Shown here one piece after another: positions 6,103-6,240 of a DNA stretch of 6,240 bases. The first letter of the stretch is position 1, and the number at the start of each line of letters is the position of its first letter. Both the position numbers and the translations under genes were made by a program. The notes under the pieces were generated by a model. That model ran no database searches. It was not told where the DNA came from and was given only the letters and a program-made list of their open reading frames with translations. Origin of the DNA: an uncultured Actinomycetes bacterium (GTDB lineage: Bacteria; Actinomycetota; Actinomycetes; Nanopelagicales; Nanopelagicaceae); contig CAIVOW010000115.1 of assembly GCA_903907665.1 (NCBI GenBank), positions 1-6,240 of the forward strand. Direction: 5' to 3'.

Positions 6103-6118
6103 CTAGGTAAGAGGGCTG

Positions 6119-6147
6119 TAAGAAGCAATTCTTGTAGATCCTTCTTA
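6119..6147 (+). terminator. Weak hairpin after tRNA-Glu
   Basis: TAAGAAG (6119-6125) can pair with CTTCTTA (6141-6147) across a 15-base loop, 17 bases after the tRNA. The 3' arm is T-rich and followed by TTC. It might end the tRNA transcript, but the stem is AT-rich and there is no real U-tract. Confidence 0.25.
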
Positions 6148-6154
6148 TTCGAAA

Positions 6155-6229
6155 ATGCGTCAAAGGATGTTTGTTGCCACGCAAGTGGGGATGAACAAAC
6201 TAGATTCAATCTAAAATCCTTTGGCACAT
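6155..6229 (+). other. Three-way-junction structured element
   Basis: Three helices meet with almost no unpaired bases. P1 pairs 6155-6168 with 6216-6229: 13 base pairs including one G-T, with a single C/A mismatch. P2 pairs GTTTGTT (6169-6175) with AACAAAC (6194-6200), then CCAC (6177-6180) with GTGG (6185-6188), closed by a GCAA tetraloop of the GNRA class; the internal loop is G against GGATG. P3 pairs TAGAT with ATCTA (6201-6213) around a three-base loop. Two A residues separate P3 from P1. The GNRA loop favours the plus strand as the RNA. I do not recognise a known family. It could be a small RNA, a regulatory leader for a gene beyond the window, a DNA repeat element, or a terminator for a minus-strand gene from the right. 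Confidence 0.5.
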
Positions 6230-6240
6230 GGAAAGGCCCA

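Noticed and set aside
6010..6113. Pairing of CTCTTTACCT before the tRNA with AGGTAAGAG after it, as a processing stem
   Set aside because: The left arm overlaps the predicted -10 box and lies upstream of the predicted transcript start, so it would not be in the RNA.
6000..6227. Open frame on the minus strand running across the tRNA-Glu gene
   Set aside because: Much of it is the antisense of the tRNA (the P-N-G-V-R-T-R-V-T-A-V-K-G-R-C type sequence), a well-known false protein. The rest runs through the three-way-junction element, and no family similarity is seen.
6155..6229. Three-way junction as a hammerhead ribozyme or purine-type riboswitch
   Set aside because: The C-T-G-A-T-G-A and G-A-A-A hammerhead core is absent, the junction has almost no unpaired bases, and the P2/P3 loops are too short for purine-riboswitch loop pairing.

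Overview
The window looks like chromosome of a free-living actinobacterium with moderate GC, plausibly a freshwater Nanopelagicales-type (acI) lineage. This is inferred from several things: base composition close to balanced, -10 boxes placed 6-7 bases before start codons (leaderless genes), GTG and TTG starts, a tRNA without encoded CCA, and secreted proteins of actinobacterial style. No species call can be made from the sequence alone.

Layout. Positions 1-253 hold a short fragment of the 3' end of a short-chain dehydrogenase (SDR) gene. It is about 95% identical over 132 bp to the 3' end of the complete SDR gene further right, and the two copies are direct repeats offset by 1352 bp. Between them, on the minus strand, lies a gene for a secreted protein with five regularly spaced C-x5-C motifs. 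It resembles the actinobacterial C-x-x-x-G-N-C propeller-like repeat family in degenerate form. Next, all on the minus strand, come the intact SDR gene, a large secreted EXORDIUM/phosphate-induced-protein (PHI-1)-like protein with an apparent inserted beta domain and two Ig-like C-terminal domains, and a Sua5/TsaC-type threonylcarbamoyl-AMP synthase. A divergent plus-strand gene encodes a secreted SIMPL (DUF541) protein. It is followed by a tRNA-Glu(UUC) gene with its own promoter. The last 100 bases contain a strong three-way-junction fold with a GCAA tetraloop that no gene explains.

The genes do not form one pathway. The threonylcarbamoyl-AMP synthase and tRNA-Glu belong to translation, although t6A is made on ANN-decoding tRNAs and not on tRNA-Glu. 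The three secreted proteins (C-x5-C repeat, EXORDIUM-like, SIMPL) are envelope or extracellular proteins, each with its own signal peptide. Most genes appear to be separate transcription units.

Best candidates for something new: the direct-repeat arrangement around the C-x5-C repeat gene, which looks like a cassette inserted at the 3' end of an SDR gene; the EXORDIUM-like protein with its domain insertion; and the structured element at 6155-6229.
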